A stretch of 6,916 nt of DNA from Acidobacteriaceae bacterium (lineage in GTDB: Bacteria; Acidobacteriota; Terriglobia; Terriglobales; Acidobacteriaceae), in the NCBI GenBank assembly GCA_025462785.1, contig JAOAPG010000336.1:1-6916 (forward strand), written 5' to 3'. The position numbers were made by a program, and so were the translations under genes. Shown here piece after piece: positions 6,487-6,916 of the stretch; position 1 is the first letter of the stretch, and each line of letters begins with the position of its first letter. The notes under the pieces are model-generated. The model made no database searches. It was not told the origin of the DNA and saw only the letters and a list, made by a program, of their open reading frames with translations.

Positions 6487-6916
6487 CTAAACAACAACAG
6501 ATTGCTCGCGGCGCTTCGCCTGGATCTCGATATAGACATTCACCAGGGAAACTGCGGCGGGCGTGACCCCAGGAATGTTCGAAGCATGAGCGATGGTCCG
6601 CGGTCTAATCTTCAACAGCTTCTCTTGCATCTCGCGGGATAGTCCACTCACCGAGCGGTAATCAAACCACTCAGGAATCGGCCGTTGCTCGGCTTTCTTC
6701 AGCCGATCAATCGCACGCTGTTGCTGTGACAAGTAGCCTTCATACTTGATTTCCGTCTCCACAGATTTGAGTTCGTTCCTCACTTCGGAAGAGAGAACGG
6801 TCGCTGATTCACACTTGTTTTCACGATTCTCAAAGAATTCTGGCTTGAGATTCCAAAGTATGCCAGCGAAGTTTTCGATGATAATTTCAGGCCGCTTCAG
6901 CAGCTGAGCACAAGTT
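6487..6916 (-). CDS. mnmG: C-terminal end of MnmG (GidA), tRNA U34 modification enzyme
   Basis: MnmG is an FAD-dependent cytosolic enzyme that, with MnmE, adds the aminomethyl or carboxymethylaminomethyl group to uridine 34 of certain tRNAs. Only the last 142 residues are present, and the frame runs off the window's right edge. The FAD-binding N-terminus is outside. The visible part is the helical C-terminal domain that contacts MnmE and tRNA. It has the family marks AQLLKRPEI, EIKYEGYLSQQQRAIDRLKKAE, IPEWFDYRSVSGLSREMQEKL and RPRTIAHASNIPGVTPAAVSLVNVYIE. The family's usual GQASRI reads AHASNI here. A GTG at 6781-6783 could be mistaken for a start, but the conserved sequence continues upstream of it. 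The gene converges on the DUF2393-like gene, with repeat copy 2 between them. Confidence 0.92.
   Translation of the reverse strand, partial: TCAQLLKRPEIIIENFAGILWNLKPEFFENRENKCESATVLSSEVRNELKSVETEIKYEGYLSQQQRAIDRLKKAEQRPIPEWFDYRSVSGLSREMQEKLLKIRPRTIAHASNIPGVTPAAVSLVNVYIEIQAKRREQSVVV

Overview
This window looks like ordinary chromosome from a soil-type Acidobacteriota (probably class Terriglobia). The inference rests on protein style: a DinB-like protein, an unassigned nuclease-like family, a tldD-tldE pair, a single-pass protein resembling DUF2393 members, and an MnmG C-terminus. It also rests on two copies of a dispersed paired-hairpin repeat between genes. No database search could be run, so the taxonomic call is inference. 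I found no mobile element, CRISPR array, RNA gene or multi-gene defence system.

Layout, left to right. (1) Positions 2-418, + strand: C-terminal end of a UvrC/GIY-YIG-like protein whose N-terminus lies outside the window. (2) 474-983, +: a DinB-like protein with an apparent three-histidine metal site. (3) 991-1094: first copy of a paired-hairpin intergenic repeat, lying between convergent genes. (4) 1100-2648, - strand: a broken gene. Three single-base frame changes split one protein of about 515 residues. Its C-terminal third carries a PD-(D/E)XK nuclease-type signature (D, then ELK, then QxxxY). (5) 2649-2799: divergent intergenic region with a candidate extended -10 promoter for tldD. (6) 2800-4251, +: tldD. 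(7) 4252-4374: gap holding a palindromic repeat built from CACGGAG-type units. (8) 4375-5763, +: tldE (pmbA), whose first codons run over a 7-bp tandem repeat. (9) 5764-5876: a weak terminator-like hairpin and a -10 box placed for leaderless transcription. (10) 5877-6377, +: a small membrane-anchored protein resembling DUF2393 proteins. (11) 6382-6469: second copy of the paired-hairpin repeat, again between convergent genes. (12) 6487-6916, -: C-terminal end of mnmG (gidA).

How the genes work together. tldD and tldE are expected to form one heteromeric metalloprotease: TldD has the HExxxH motif and the downstream cysteine, and TldE lacks them. The other genes look like unrelated housekeeping or accessory genes. 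No RiPP precursor or other obvious TldD/E substrate is encoded here. The points most worth a second look are the decayed nuclease-like gene, the paired-hairpin repeat at both convergent junctions, the palindrome inside the tldD-tldE pair, and the 7-bp repeat written into the tldE start.
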